Shown here one piece after another: positions 23,767-33,030 of a stretch of DNA of 64,000 bases. Each line of letters opens with the position of its first letter. The stretch's first letter is position 1. The DNA lies in NCBI RefSeq assembly GCF_900101885.1, contig NZ_FNAN01000028.1, positions 1 through 64,000 of the forward strand, read 5' to 3'. Position numbers and translations under genes: made by a program. The DNA is from Dyadobacter soli. GTDB taxonomy: Bacteria > Bacteroidota > Bacteroidia > Cytophagales > Spirosomataceae. A model generated the notes under the pieces. The model had not been told where the DNA came from, made no database searches, and saw only the letters and a list, made by a program, of their open reading frames with translations.

Positions 23767-26268
23767 ATGCCAATGACCTCCTTATTCGAGGAAGAAATCA
23801 CACTTTTTGCCGACCTGATCCTTCCGGTACCGATTCCGAACCTGTTTACCTACCGGGTGCCGCGGGAAATGGCCTCGCTGATCAAGGTTGGGGCGCGGGT
23901 AATCGTGCAGTTTGGTCAGAAAAGGGTCATTACGGCCGTGGTGGCGCAGCTGCATTCCAATCCGCCGGTGAAGTACCAGGCCAAATACATCCTGGAATTG
24001 CTCGACGAACAGCCCATCGTTACCCAGCAGCAGCTTGAACTTTTCGCGTGGGTGGCCGAATATTACCTCTGCAACATTGGCGAGGTGATGAATGTGGCAT
24101 TGCCTGCGGGATTGAAAATCACCAGCCAGTCGCGCATTCAGATAAATCCTGAATTCGAACATGAAGACTTGCTGACCGACCAGGAGCACCTTGTTATTGA
24201 AGAGATTAAAAAGCACCAGACGCTTTCTTATGAAGAAGTTGAAAGGCTTTTGCAGAAACCGAATATAACCTCGATTATCAAATCGCTGGTCGGAAAAAGG
24301 GCGGTGATATTGTATGAAGAAGTAAAGGAACGTTACAAACCGAAGGTAGCGAAGAAAATCAGGTTGACGGCCGCCTACACGACGAATGAGGCACTTTCTC
24401 AACTCGCCGCCAGCCTCGACAAGACGCCCAAACAGCAGGAAATCCTTTTGAAATACCTCAGTTTCATCCCGGTATACAACAATCCGGATTTGAATTACAA
24501 GGGTCTGGACAAATCGATATTCAGCCAGGACGATACCATTTCGGATGCTTCTTTAAATACCCTCATTAAAAAAGGCATTTTCGAGCAATTCGAAATTTTC
24601 GTTTCCCGCTTCGACGATATCCCGACGGGCAATATGGGCACCATTACGCTCACGGAAACCCAGCAAGAGGCTTCACAGCAAATTCACCAGCTTTTTGCAG
24701 AAAAAGAAGTGGTGCTGCTCCACGGCATTACCGGCAGCGGGAAAACCGAAGTTTACATTGAGCTGATCAAACAAGCGCTCGAAAGCGGCACGCAAGTACT
24801 ATTCCTGCTGCCTGAAATTGCATTGACGACTCAAATTGTGGTGCGATTAAGGAAGGTTTTCGGGGATGTAATGGGCATTTACCATTCCAAATTCTCCGAC
24901 AACGAGCGTGTGGAAGTTTGGAAAGGTATTCTGGACGGCAAGTTCCAGTTTGTGGTCGGAGTGCGGTCGGCCATTTTCCTACCTTTTGATAACCTTGGTT
25001 TAATTATTGTCGACGAGGAACACGAAACTTCCTACAAGCAGCACGACCCCGCACCGCGCTATAATGCGCGCGATGTGGCTGTGATTATGTCGTACATGCA
25101 CAAAGGAAAGACGCTTTTGGGTTCGGCGACTCCTTCTTTGGAAAGCTATTTCCACGCGCAAAGCGGGCGGTATGGTTTTGTGCAAATGAAGCAACGCTAC
25201 AGAAATGCCGCGTTGCCGCGCTTCGAGCTGATCGATACCAAAAAGGAAAAGCGTCAGAAGCAGATGAAGAACGAATTCTCTTCCGTGCTGCTCAGCCATT
25301 TGGAATACAACCTTAAAAACAAGGAGCAAACCATTCTGTTCCAGAACCGCCGCGGTTACTCGCCTTACCTGCAATGCGAGGAATGCAACTGGATTTCGGA
25401 ATGCGCCAACTGCGACGTGAGCCTTACCTACCACATGAAAGCGCGCGAGCTGCGCTGCCATTATTGCGGGCATAAGGAGGAAGTGCCGCGAACCTGCCCG
25501 CATTGCGGGTCACCCAAGGTTAAAACCATGGGATACGGCACCGAGAAGATCGAGGAGGAAATCAATGTGATGTACCCGGAAGCGCGCGTGCAGCGCATGG
25601 ACCTGGATACGACGCGTGCGAAGAATGCTTACCAGCAGATTATCTCCGATTTTGAAGAAGGGGGCATCGATATCCTGGTCGGGACGCAGATGGTGAGCAA
25701 AGGGCTGGATTTCGACAATGTGAGCGTCGTAGGCATTTTCGATGCCGACCGCATTATCCATTTCCCGGAATTCCGCGCTTCGGAACGGGCTTTCCAGATG
25801 CTCACGCAGGTGAGCGGGCGCGCGGGCAGGCGGGCAGAAAGGCCCGGAAAGGTGCTGATACAGACCGCGAACCCGTCGCAGCCATTGCTCGAAAAGATTG
25901 TCAATAACGACTACGAGGGCATGTACGAGGCCGAAATCGCGGAGCGCGAGAAGTTTAGCTACCCGCCATTTACGCGGCTCATTAAAGTTACCGTGAAGCA
26001 TATCGACGAGGGAACATCGCACCGTGCGGCCAAAGTCCTCGCCGAAAAACTGACCGCCCATTTAGGCGCCAGCAGGGTTCTGGGGCCGCAGCCGCCGCTG
26101 GTCGAAAGAGTAAGAAATCAGTTTTTGTTCGATATTCTCATCAAACTTGAACGAGAAAAGATTAATTTTAAGGCGGCAAAGTCATTTATACAGGAAAAAG
26201 TAATTGACACTCTGACTGACAAGACGCTAAAAAGCATCCAGGTTGTGATCGACGTGGACTGTTTATAA
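23767..26268 (+). CDS. priA: Primosomal replication helicase PriA
   Basis: 833 residues from the ATG at 23767; a TTG at 23725 overlapping pabC would add 14. The N-terminal 3'-DNA-binding domain is present (ADLILPVPIPNLFTYRVP). Helicase motif I GITGSGKTEV is at about 320-329, DEEH at about 415, GSATPSLESY, QNRRGY, the zinc-binding insertion with CEECNW, CANC, CHYC and CPHC (eight cysteines intact) and VGTQMVSKGLDFDNVSVVGIFDADR and SGRAGR follow. PriA restarts collapsed forks. It appears to be the last gene of the pabB-pabC-priA unit. Confidence 0.95.
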   Translation: MPMTSLFEEEITLFADLILPVPIPNLFTYRVPREMASLIKVGARVIVQFGQKRVITAVVAQLHSNPPVKYQAKYILELLDEQPIVTQQQLELFAWVAEYYLCNIGEVMNVALPAGLKITSQSRIQINPEFEHEDLLTDQEHLVIEEIKKHQTLSYEEVERLLQKPNITSIIKSLVGKRAVILYEEVKERYKPKVAKKIRLTAAYTTNEALSQLAASLDKTPKQQEILLKYLSFIPVYNNPDLNYKGLDKSIFSQDDTISDASLNTLIKKGIFEQFEIFVSRFDDIPTGNMGTITLTETQQEASQQIHQLFAEKEVVLLHGITGSGKTEVYIELIKQALESGTQVLFLLPEIALTTQIVVRLRKVFGDVMGIYHSKFSDNERVEVWKGILDGKFQFVVGVRSAIFLPFDNLGLIIVDEEHETSYKQHDPAPRYNARDVAVIMSYMHKGKTLLGSATPSLESYFHAQSGRYGFVQMKQRYRNAALPRFELIDTKKEKRQKQMKNEFSSVLLSHLEYNLKNKEQTILFQNRRGYSPYLQCEECNWISECANCDVSLTYHMKARELRCHYCGHKEEVPRTCPHCGSPKVKTMGYGTEKIEEEINVMYPEARVQRMDLDTTRAKNAYQQIISDFEEGGIDILVGTQMVSKGLDFDNVSVVGIFDADRIIHFPEFRASERAFQMLTQVSGRAGRRAERPGKVLIQTANPSQPLLEKIVNNDYEGMYEAEIAEREKFSYPPFTRLIKVTVKHIDEGTSHRAAKVLAEKLTAHLGASRVLGPQPPLVERVRNQFLFDILIKLEREKINFKAAKSFIQEKVIDTLTDKTLKSIQVVIDVDCL

Positions 26269-26295
26269 AAACATCATTTACTGCACATTAACTTT

Positions 26296-27735
26296 ATGTC
26301 TTCCAAAAAAACCAGAATTGTTGCAACCGTAGGCCCGGCCTCGGAATCGAAAGAAACATTATACGCATTGGCCAAAGCAGGAGTGAACGTTTTCCGTCTC
26401 AACTTCTCCCACGGCACCCACGCCGACCACCTGCAAAGACTCACCAACATCCGAGAAATCAACGAAGAGCACGGCCTTAACCTGGCTATCCTTCAAGATT
26501 TGCAGGGACCAAAGATCCGTATCGGCCTGGTGGCGGAGAAAGATGGCGTTCTGATCGAATCAGGTAAAAAACTGATCCTTTCGAATACCGAAGTGCTGGG
26601 TACTGCCGAGAAAGTGAGCACGCCTTACGACGGCATGTACAACGACGTAAAAATCGGCGACCGCGTGTTGATGGATGATGGCAAACTGGAAGTGCTGGTA
26701 ACCGGTATCGATGGCAGTGACGTGATTACGGAGGTTATTTATGGTGGTTATCTGAAATCTAAAAAAGGCGTTAACCTGCCAAATACAAAGGTTTCCATGC
26801 CTTCGGTAACGCCGAAAGACTGGGAAGATCTGGATTTCGGTCTCGAAAACAATGTAGAATGGATCGCATTGTCATTCGTACGCACGGCCGAGGAAATCCT
26901 GAAAGTAAAAGAATACATTGCCAACAAAGGTAAATTTGCCCGCGTTGTAGCAAAAATCGAGAAGCCTGAGGCTATCCTCAATATCGACGAGATCATCGAT
27001 GCGACAGACGCTATCATGGTAGCGCGCGGTGACCTCGGGGTTGAACTTCCTGCGGAAGAGGTTCCGATGATCCAGAAAATGATCGTTGAGAAATGTAACC
27101 GTGCCGGCAAGCCCGTAATCGTGGCTACGCAAATGCTGGAATCGATGATCGAAAGCCCGCGTGCAACCCGCGCCGAGCTGAACGACGTTGCGAACTCGGT
27201 ACTCGACGGTGCTGATGCTGTAATGCTTTCGGCAGAAACTGCTTCCGGGAAATACCCGATCCTGGCCGTTGAAAGCATGACCAATACCATTCTGAAAGTA
27301 GAAGCGAGCAGCAAGACGATCTATTTCAGACACCATGCAGCTGTAAACGACGCACCAGGCACCTACAAACTGAACGACAACGTGGTAATGAGCGCATGCC
27401 GTCTGGCACGTGACACACAAGCTGCGGCGATCATCGGTATTACACGCTCGGGCTACACATCTTTCCGCCTGTCGCACCACCGCCCGAAAGCGAACCTGCT
27501 GATCTTCACATCGAACAGAATGCTGATGAACCAGCTCGCATTGTACTGGGGTACCAAGGTATTCTACTACGACCGCGACCAGGGCGTTTCAACCGACGAC
27601 CTCATCGAGGACATCAAAACTTTCCTCGTTGAAAAAGGCGAGTTGCAGAAAGGCGACGTGTTCATCAACACATTGAGCATGCCGGTTTCGAGACAGCGCA
27701 AGACGAATACTGTGAAATTGAGCGTGGTTGAATAA
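26296..27735 (+). CDS. pyk: Pyruvate kinase
   Basis: 479 residues. TRIVATVGPAS, VFRLNFSHG, QDLQGPKIRIG, KIEKPEAILNIDEIIDATDAIMVARGDLGVELP and VIVATQMLESMIESPRATRAELNDVANSVLDGADAVMLSAETASGKYP give the complete active site and the magnesium/potassium ligands. The C-terminal domain (about 350-479) is present. Converts phosphoenolpyruvate and ADP to pyruvate and ATP. Closely spaced after priA but with its own strong terminator. Confidence 0.97.
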   Translation: MSSKKTRIVATVGPASESKETLYALAKAGVNVFRLNFSHGTHADHLQRLTNIREINEEHGLNLAILQDLQGPKIRIGLVAEKDGVLIESGKKLILSNTEVLGTAEKVSTPYDGMYNDVKIGDRVLMDDGKLEVLVTGIDGSDVITEVIYGGYLKSKKGVNLPNTKVSMPSVTPKDWEDLDFGLENNVEWIALSFVRTAEEILKVKEYIANKGKFARVVAKIEKPEAILNIDEIIDATDAIMVARGDLGVELPAEEVPMIQKMIVEKCNRAGKPVIVATQMLESMIESPRATRAELNDVANSVLDGADAVMLSAETASGKYPILAVESMTNTILKVEASSKTIYFRHHAAVNDAPGTYKLNDNVVMSACRLARDTQAAAIIGITRSGYTSFRLSHHRPKANLLIFTSNRMLMNQLALYWGTKVFYYDRDQGVSTDDLIEDIKTFLVEKGELQKGDVFINTLSMPVSRQRKTNTVKLSVVE

Positions 27736-27755
27736 CGACTGAAAAAATAGATTTG

Positions 27756-27788
27756 AAAAAGCAGCTGATTGATTCAGCTGCTTTTTTG
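27756..27788 (+). terminator. Terminator after pyk
   Basis: 13-bp arms (27756-27768 and 27774-27786) around a 5-nt loop, ending in TTTTTT. Confidence 0.9.
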
Positions 27789-27999
27789 CTTTTATACCTT
27801 TTGAAAACTCAGCCTGACAATGTGAAAAGTAATTCGATTGTAGCTCGGTATCGTACCTTATTTTAATGACGCCGGGTGTCAGTCTTAACATTGGTCAGCA
27901 TCTACGTGACGAGGGCATTACGATGATTTAATGTCATTCGCACTGGTTTACAGAAGAAACCGTCACATTCCCCGTGTCGGTTTTTATTTTTTTGAAATA

Positions 28000-28043
28000 A
28001 CTAATAAAATAGTTTTGAAACTAACATAATAGTCATATCTTTG
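28000..28043 (+). promoter_or_regulatory. Promoter of the blaI-M56 operon with a tandem dyad operator
   Basis: Two 14-bp sites of the form ACTA-N6-TAGT lie at 28000-28013 and 28020-28033. Each is an inverted repeat and the centres are 20 bp (two helical turns) apart. Between and beside them sits a promoter: TTTTG at 28013-28017 and TATCTTTG (28036-28043) with 18 bp between. A dimer on either site would block RNA polymerase. BlaI/MecI repressors bind dyads of this size at their own promoters, so autoregulation by the next gene is likely (inference). The rest of the 27789-28084 gap shows no gene. Confidence 0.7.
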
Positions 28044-28084
28044 AATTACCCATTACTTATAACCCATTTTAAAGAAAGACAACT

Positions 28085-28459
28085 ATGGAAATCCGTAACC
28101 TGACCAGGGCTGAGGAGGAAGTCATGAGAATTCTCTGGCAATTGAAAAAGGCATTCGTGAAAGACATCCTGGCCGAAATGCCGGAGCCCAAACCTGCCTA
28201 TAACACCGTATCGACCATCATCCGCATTCTTGAAAAGAAAGAGGTGGTAGGATACAATGCCTACGGAAAAACGCATGAATACTATCCGCTCATTTCGGAG
28301 GAAGAATATAAACGCCATGAAATGAAGCAGTTGATGGTCAACTATTTCGACAATTCGCTTCCTAACCTGGTTTCCTTTTTTGTAAAGGATAATGATCTGA
28401 ATACCAAAGATCTGGATGAGATCATGAAGCTAATCAATCAACATAAAAACGACCAGTAA
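28085..28459 (+). CDS. BlaI/MecI/CopY-family transcriptional repressor
   Basis: 124 residues. Winged helix-turn-helix at about 5-75: IRNLTRAEEEVMRILWQLKKAFVKDILAEMP, then YNTVSTIIRILEKKEVVGYNAYGKTHEYYPLISEEEYKR, the standard BlaI pattern. The C-terminal part is the dimerisation helix region that partner proteases cut in BlaI. Next to it are two BlaR1-like proteins (15 bp and further), the normal pairing. The operator in front fits its expected binding mode. Ligand or stress sensed is not known; beta-lactam is not implied since no beta-lactamase is present. Confidence 0.9.
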   Translation: MEIRNLTRAEEEVMRILWQLKKAFVKDILAEMPEPKPAYNTVSTIIRILEKKEVVGYNAYGKTHEYYPLISEEEYKRHEMKQLMVNYFDNSLPNLVSFFVKDNDLNTKDLDEIMKLINQHKNDQ

Positions 28460-28473
28460 ACCATCTGTTAGCC

Positions 28474-30000
28474 ATGGAAACTTTAATATACATCGGCAAG
28501 GTGAGCCTTTACTGGGTATTGCTGTACGCTTGTTACTGCTTGATGCTGCGCCAGCACACCTTCTTTCAATGGAACCGCTGGTATCTGATCGGCTCGCTTT
28601 TGATCGCCTTTGCATTGCCGGAAATCATTTATCCCGCGACCGCCCCTGAGTTGCCCGTGATCTACGAAATGAGCGCTTCGACATTCGCTGTGATCAGAGA
28701 CACGCCGAAAGAGCGGGAAAGCTGGACCTGGGTGCAAATCCTTACAGCATGTTATGCTGCTGGGCTGGCAGTTGCCGCCGCGCTACTGGCCCGCGATATA
28801 GCCCAACTTGTGAAATACCTGCGCTCGGGCGAGCTCATCGAGCTGGAAGACTGCACCGTGATCCTGATCGACTCCAACGAAGTGGGCTCGTTTTCATTCC
28901 TGAAATGGATCGTCATTAACCGAAACGATTATGAAAACCACTTCGACGCCATCCTACGGCACGAAATGGTACATACCGGGCAGCGGCACAGCGTCGACAT
29001 CCTGCTGATCGAAATCCTACGGACCATTTTCTGGTTCAACCCGGTACTGCTGTTGTACAAGCGGTCGCTGCAAGAAATTCACGAGTACCTGGCCGATGCG
29101 CAAGCCCCGAACCGTGAGTATTACGCCCGATTCCTCGTCGCGTATGCGCTCAATGCGCCCGTCGCGTCGCTGACCAACCACTTTTTCAAACCATCTCAAT
29201 TAAAAAACCGCATTCAGATGATTTATAAGAACCGCACATCCAAATGGATGCTTGGCACCTACGTGGTTGCCGCAACGCTGATCGGAACGAGCGCATTGTT
29301 TGTCGCCGGCTGTGAGAATCAGGTTTCAAGGGAGAATGATCCTCCGAAAACGGAAACCAAAAAAGGAAGTAAGGAACCCATTTTCGCATTAGTGGAAGAG
29401 CAACCGGAATATCCGGGCGGAAATAAAGAGATGTTCAAGTTTTTGGGACGGAATATCAAATATCCTAGCGCTGCCTCGCGAGCAGACGTTCAGGGGAAGG
29501 TTTTTGTCAATTTTGTAGTGACATCTACCGGGGATATTGAAGATGTGAAAATCCTGAAAGGCATTGGTTATGGCTGCGACGAGGAAGCGGCCCGCGTGAT
29601 CTCCAAATTCCCTAAATGGACGCCCGGCAAGCAGGATGGAAAAGCGGTAAGCGTCAAATTTACAGTTCCGATCAACTTCATGCTGGCGGAAGACGGGGAA
29701 GATACAGCTACTGATAAAGAGACAACAGTTGTGGGTTTCAAGCCGGTACAAAATGCTACCGATACCAAGGAGTCGGACACTAAAATCTCTATTCGCGGCA
29801 CCTTGGAACCACTTTCAGCAAGTACCCAACCGCTGTATATCCTGAACGGGGAGGAGATGAAGCAGCCATTTGACCTTAATACGATCGATCCAAATACGAT
29901 ATCAAGCATGAATGTTCTGAAAGGCGAAAACGCTACTAAGATATATGGATCGCGCGGTGCAAATGGTGTGATTTCAATTTTGACCAAAGACAAAAAATAA
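28474..30000 (+). CDS. M56 (BlaR1-like) metallopeptidase fused to TonB C-terminal and a plug-like tail
   Basis: 508 residues. N-terminal membrane segments (about 5-25, 38-52, 84-108), then the zinc peptidase motif HEMVH (163-167) with a downstream EYLAD that supplies the third ligand, and a membrane segment near 265-285. The outer part holds a TonB_C domain (about 310-410: PEYPGGNKEMFKFL, KVFVNFVVTSTGDIEDV, FPKWTPGKQDGKAVSVKFTVPINF). The last 60 residues (PLYILNGEEM, LKGENATKIYGSRGANGVISILTK) look like the TonB-receptor plug motif 'YGSRGANGVI'. In place of a penicillin sensor domain it thus carries an envelope-contact module. Translation starts 14 bp after blaI. Confidence 0.85.
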   Translation: METLIYIGKVSLYWVLLYACYCLMLRQHTFFQWNRWYLIGSLLIAFALPEIIYPATAPELPVIYEMSASTFAVIRDTPKERESWTWVQILTACYAAGLAVAAALLARDIAQLVKYLRSGELIELEDCTVILIDSNEVGSFSFLKWIVINRNDYENHFDAILRHEMVHTGQRHSVDILLIEILRTIFWFNPVLLLYKRSLQEIHEYLADAQAPNREYYARFLVAYALNAPVASLTNHFFKPSQLKNRIQMIYKNRTSKWMLGTYVVAATLIGTSALFVAGCENQVSRENDPPKTETKKGSKEPIFALVEEQPEYPGGNKEMFKFLGRNIKYPSAASRADVQGKVFVNFVVTSTGDIEDVKILKGIGYGCDEEAARVISKFPKWTPGKQDGKAVSVKFTVPINFMLAEDGEDTATDKETTVVGFKPVQNATDTKESDTKISIRGTLEPLSASTQPLYILNGEEMKQPFDLNTIDPNTISSMNVLKGENATKIYGSRGANGVISILTKDKK

Positions 30001-30015
30001 CCTGGCAGCCCCTGC

Positions 30016-31854
30016 ATGGAAACGCTCCTCTATCTGGCAAAAGTCAATGCATACTGGTTACTATTTTATGCCTGCTATTGGCTTTTGCTTAGAAAGCATA
30101 CTTTCTTTCATTGGAACCGCTTTTACTTGCTGAGCACGCTGCTGATCGCATTTGCATTACCTGCGATCCATTTCACGGAACCGGTGACGACCATTTATGT
30201 ACCGGAAACCGTCTATCAAAAAGCTACAATCTCCGTGGCCGTCATCGCCGAAAAAGCGCCGGAACGAAGCATTAGCATCTGGGTGTGGGTTGTTGCGTTG
30301 TATGCGGTTGGCGTGTTGACATTATTGTGGACATTCATTTCGGGCATTGTCAGGCTTCGAAAACTGGCTGGCAATAGCGAAAGGATCGATATGGGGCATT
30401 ATGATTTGCTGATGTTACCGGAAAACGCTGGCAATCACACCGGAAGCTCGTTCTCTTTCTTCCGATGGCTGTTTCTGAGCGCTCATGACTACCAGCACAA
30501 TCCCGATGCAGTTATCCGGCACGAATGTGAACATATCCGACAATGGCATACGGCCGATATTGTTTTCATCGAGTTGTTGAAGATCTGTTTTTGGATTAAC
30601 CCGGTTGTCTGGCTCTACAAGCGCTCCATTGAAACGGTGCATGAATACCTGGCCGATCAGCCCGTTCCGAACCGGAACGATTATGCCTCGTTCCTGGTCT
30701 CCTACGCCATGCGCAGCCCCGACATCGCCATTGCCAATCATTTTTTCAATTCATCATTGCTTAAAAGCCGGATCAAGATGATTTACAAAAAACGTAGTTC
30801 ACGTTGGTCGCTGACCAGATATTTGCTGATTTTGCCGGTTGTAATGTGCTCGATAGCCATCTCTGCTTCGCATTCGCCAATTCCGTCCGTAAGCCGGGTA
30901 GATAATGCAGCCGGGCAAGACATCCGCGTAAAAGGGAATATTACCGACGAAAACAAAGAACCTGTCGCCGACGCGATCGTGATCATTGCCGGTACAACCC
31001 GCGGTACCGCTACTGACCGAAATGGTTGGTTTGAACTGGATAATGTGCCTGTGAATGCCAAACTGGTAGTAACACACATTGCCTACCAACCATTGGAGCT
31101 AACCGTTGCGGGTACGCAGTCAGAACTGTTGCTCGTCATGAAAAAGGCCGTTAATCAAATCACAGGCCCGGTAGTCGTCGGAAAACCGCTCAATGCCGAA
31201 ACCAATGCTCCAACCAACGCTCCCCGTACTTCCGGCAACAACGATAATATGAAGGTGGTGGAGCAACAACCCGAATTCCCTGGCGGAAAAGAGGAGCTGA
31301 TGCAATATCTGATGCAGAACCTGCAATACCCGGAAGTGGCGCGCAAAACCAGTGTGGAGGCCATCGCGCTCGTGTCATTTATTGTGGATAAAAGCGGTAA
31401 TATCCGTAATGCCAAAAGCCTGAAAAACATTGGCTACGGCATCGACAAGGAAGCGCTGCGCGTGGTAAACGAAATGCCGAAATGGAACCCGGCGGTGCAA
31501 AACGGCAAGGCGGTTGAAATGGAATATACTTTGGAGGTTAATTTCAAATTGGACAAGGAGCGTGAGGGCAAACGACAGGGGTTTATGAATTTCAAATCAG
31601 ATAGCTTCTCACCGGCTCCGACTATGGATGAGATAGGCGCGTTTTTCAATGGGACGCTCAACTTATCGAAGCGGGGGAATTTCACCGACATTGCTGTTCA
31701 AGGGCCATGGACTTTGCTTTCCAGGACTCCCGCCAACGGCTATATGGACCCACAAACCGGTAAGTACAGGTATATCATGTACGGTTTAACCTCCCGGGGT
31801 TATGCAAGTCCTTCATGGAATCATGCGCCGAAGAAGTATCAAAAGCCTGATTGA
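30016..31854 (+). CDS. M56 (BlaR1-like) metallopeptidase with CarboxypepD_reg and TonB C-terminal domains
   Basis: 612 residues, a paralogue of the previous protein over the first 290. Membrane segments near 5-25, 40-52, 92-112 and 270-288; HECEH (169-173) and EYLADQ. Then a carboxypeptidase-regulatory-like domain (about 303-380: IRVKGNITDENKEPVADAIVIIAGTTRGTATDRNGWFEL), then TonB_C (about 412-515: PEFPGGKEELMQYLMQNLQYP, ALVSFIVDKSGNIRNA, MPKWNPAVQNGKAVEMEYT). The last 95 residues (TMDEIGAFFNGTLNLSK and the Tyr/Gly-rich end) are unrecognised. Same operon as blaI (15-bp gap). Two sensors for one repressor suggest two inputs or a heterodimer. Confidence 0.85.
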   Translation: METLLYLAKVNAYWLLFYACYWLLLRKHTFFHWNRFYLLSTLLIAFALPAIHFTEPVTTIYVPETVYQKATISVAVIAEKAPERSISIWVWVVALYAVGVLTLLWTFISGIVRLRKLAGNSERIDMGHYDLLMLPENAGNHTGSSFSFFRWLFLSAHDYQHNPDAVIRHECEHIRQWHTADIVFIELLKICFWINPVVWLYKRSIETVHEYLADQPVPNRNDYASFLVSYAMRSPDIAIANHFFNSSLLKSRIKMIYKKRSSRWSLTRYLLILPVVMCSIAISASHSPIPSVSRVDNAAGQDIRVKGNITDENKEPVADAIVIIAGTTRGTATDRNGWFELDNVPVNAKLVVTHIAYQPLELTVAGTQSELLLVMKKAVNQITGPVVVGKPLNAETNAPTNAPRTSGNNDNMKVVEQQPEFPGGKEELMQYLMQNLQYPEVARKTSVEAIALVSFIVDKSGNIRNAKSLKNIGYGIDKEALRVVNEMPKWNPAVQNGKAVEMEYTLEVNFKLDKEREGKRQGFMNFKSDSFSPAPTMDEIGAFFNGTLNLSKRGNFTDIAVQGPWTLLSRTPANGYMDPQTGKYRYIMYGLTSRGYASPSWNHAPKKYQKPD

Positions 31855-31927
31855 ATTATTGGTTCAACCGTTTATCTGCCCTTAAATCCGCATATTTGGA
31901 AAAATAATTAACCTATTCTTCCGATTC

Positions 31928-32956
31928 ATGTCAATCCTGAAAGCCGCTATCATCGGCGGCGGGCACATTGCCGACCAAAACCATCTTCCGGCATTAGCCA
32001 AACTATCCGATCGTGTTAAGGCGATATCGATATGCAGCCGTGACATTCACAAGGCCCAGGCGCTGGCCGACAAGCACGGCGTTCCATTTGCCTACGACAA
32101 CCCCGATGCAATGTACCGCAGCGAAGGCAAGCCGGATATCGTCGTAAACTGCACGGCCAATAATCTGCATTATCCGTTCACAATGCAGGCGCTGGAAAAT
32201 GGTTGTCATGTTTTTTGTGAAAAACCACCCGCAATGCATGCGCATGAGGCACGCGAAATGGCCGACCTGGCTAAAAAGAAGGGTTTGACTTTGGCTTACA
32301 ACTTCCAACGCCGTCATGCCCCCGAATATGCTACACTGAAAAACTATCATGCGCTCGGCAATCTGGGCGAGATTTACCATATCAAAGCCACTTACCTGCG
32401 CCGGCGCGGCATTCCGGGCTGGGGAAATTTCACCAATAAAACCATTCAGGGCGGCGGCGCGCTGATCGACCTCGGCGTACATATTCTCGATCTCGCATTA
32501 GGACTTACCGGGTACAAGCAGCCCACGCGGATCGTTGCCAATACGTACGATTTTATTGGTAAAACAGGCGGAAAGGGCTTAAAGGGAGCCTGGAACCCCG
32601 CCACTTTCGAAGTGGAGGATGCTTGCTTTGCGCATTTGTCGTTTCCCGGCAATGTCAGCATTGCGCTATCCACTTCATTTGCGCTGAATATGGAGCAGGA
32701 AGAGACGATCAACCTGGAAGTGTTCGGGACGAAGGGTGGGGCCAAATTATTCCCGCTATCGGTATACACCGAAATCGCAGGCGAACTCGCCGACATTCGC
32801 TTTCCGCATTTGGACGATGTTGATTTTCAACTGCAAAACACCACCGCATTCCTCGACCTCTGCGACGGCAAGCAAGCCAATATTTGCGACGGAGAACAAG
32901 GCGCCATCCTGCAATCCATCGTCGAGCAAATCTACCAAAGCGCTGCAAACCAGTAG
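31928..32956 (+). CDS. Gfo/Idh/MocA-family oxidoreductase
   Basis: 342 residues. Rossmann start AAIIGGGHIADQNHLPAL, DIVVNCTANNLHYPFTMQALENGCHVFCEKPPAMHAHEAREM (the EKP motif near 98-100 with the catalytic lysine), YNFQRRH, then GGALIDLGVHILDLALGLTG in the C-terminal domain. NAD(P)-dependent sugar or cyclitol dehydrogenase; the substrate cannot be told. It stands alone, 73 bp after the M56 gene, and shares a terminator with exbD. Confidence 0.9.
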   Translation: MSILKAAIIGGGHIADQNHLPALAKLSDRVKAISICSRDIHKAQALADKHGVPFAYDNPDAMYRSEGKPDIVVNCTANNLHYPFTMQALENGCHVFCEKPPAMHAHEAREMADLAKKKGLTLAYNFQRRHAPEYATLKNYHALGNLGEIYHIKATYLRRRGIPGWGNFTNKTIQGGGALIDLGVHILDLALGLTGYKQPTRIVANTYDFIGKTGGKGLKGAWNPATFEVEDACFAHLSFPGNVSIALSTSFALNMEQEETINLEVFGTKGGAKLFPLSVYTEIAGELADIRFPHLDDVDFQLQNTTAFLDLCDGKQANICDGEQGAILQSIVEQIYQSAANQ

Positions 32957-32962
32957 AAACAG

Positions 32963-32995
32963 AAAGGGATTGAAGACCTAATCTCCAATCCCCTT
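32963..32995. terminator. Bidirectional terminator between the Gfo/Idh gene and exbD
   Basis: AAGGGATTG...CAATCCCCTT with an inner AGA/TCT pair forms a hairpin with one bulge (32963-32995). The plus strand continues into the pyrimidine-rich stretch TTCTTCCTTCCTCCCTCC (32994 on). Confidence 0.6.
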
Positions 32996-33030
32996 CTTCC
33001 TTCCTCCCTCCTCCCTTTCTTCCCCAAAAA

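Noticed and set aside
27736..27999. Possible CRISPR or phage attachment signal between pyk and the BlaI operon
   Set aside because: Only the pyk terminator is seen; no direct repeats with spacers, and no integrase gene nearby.
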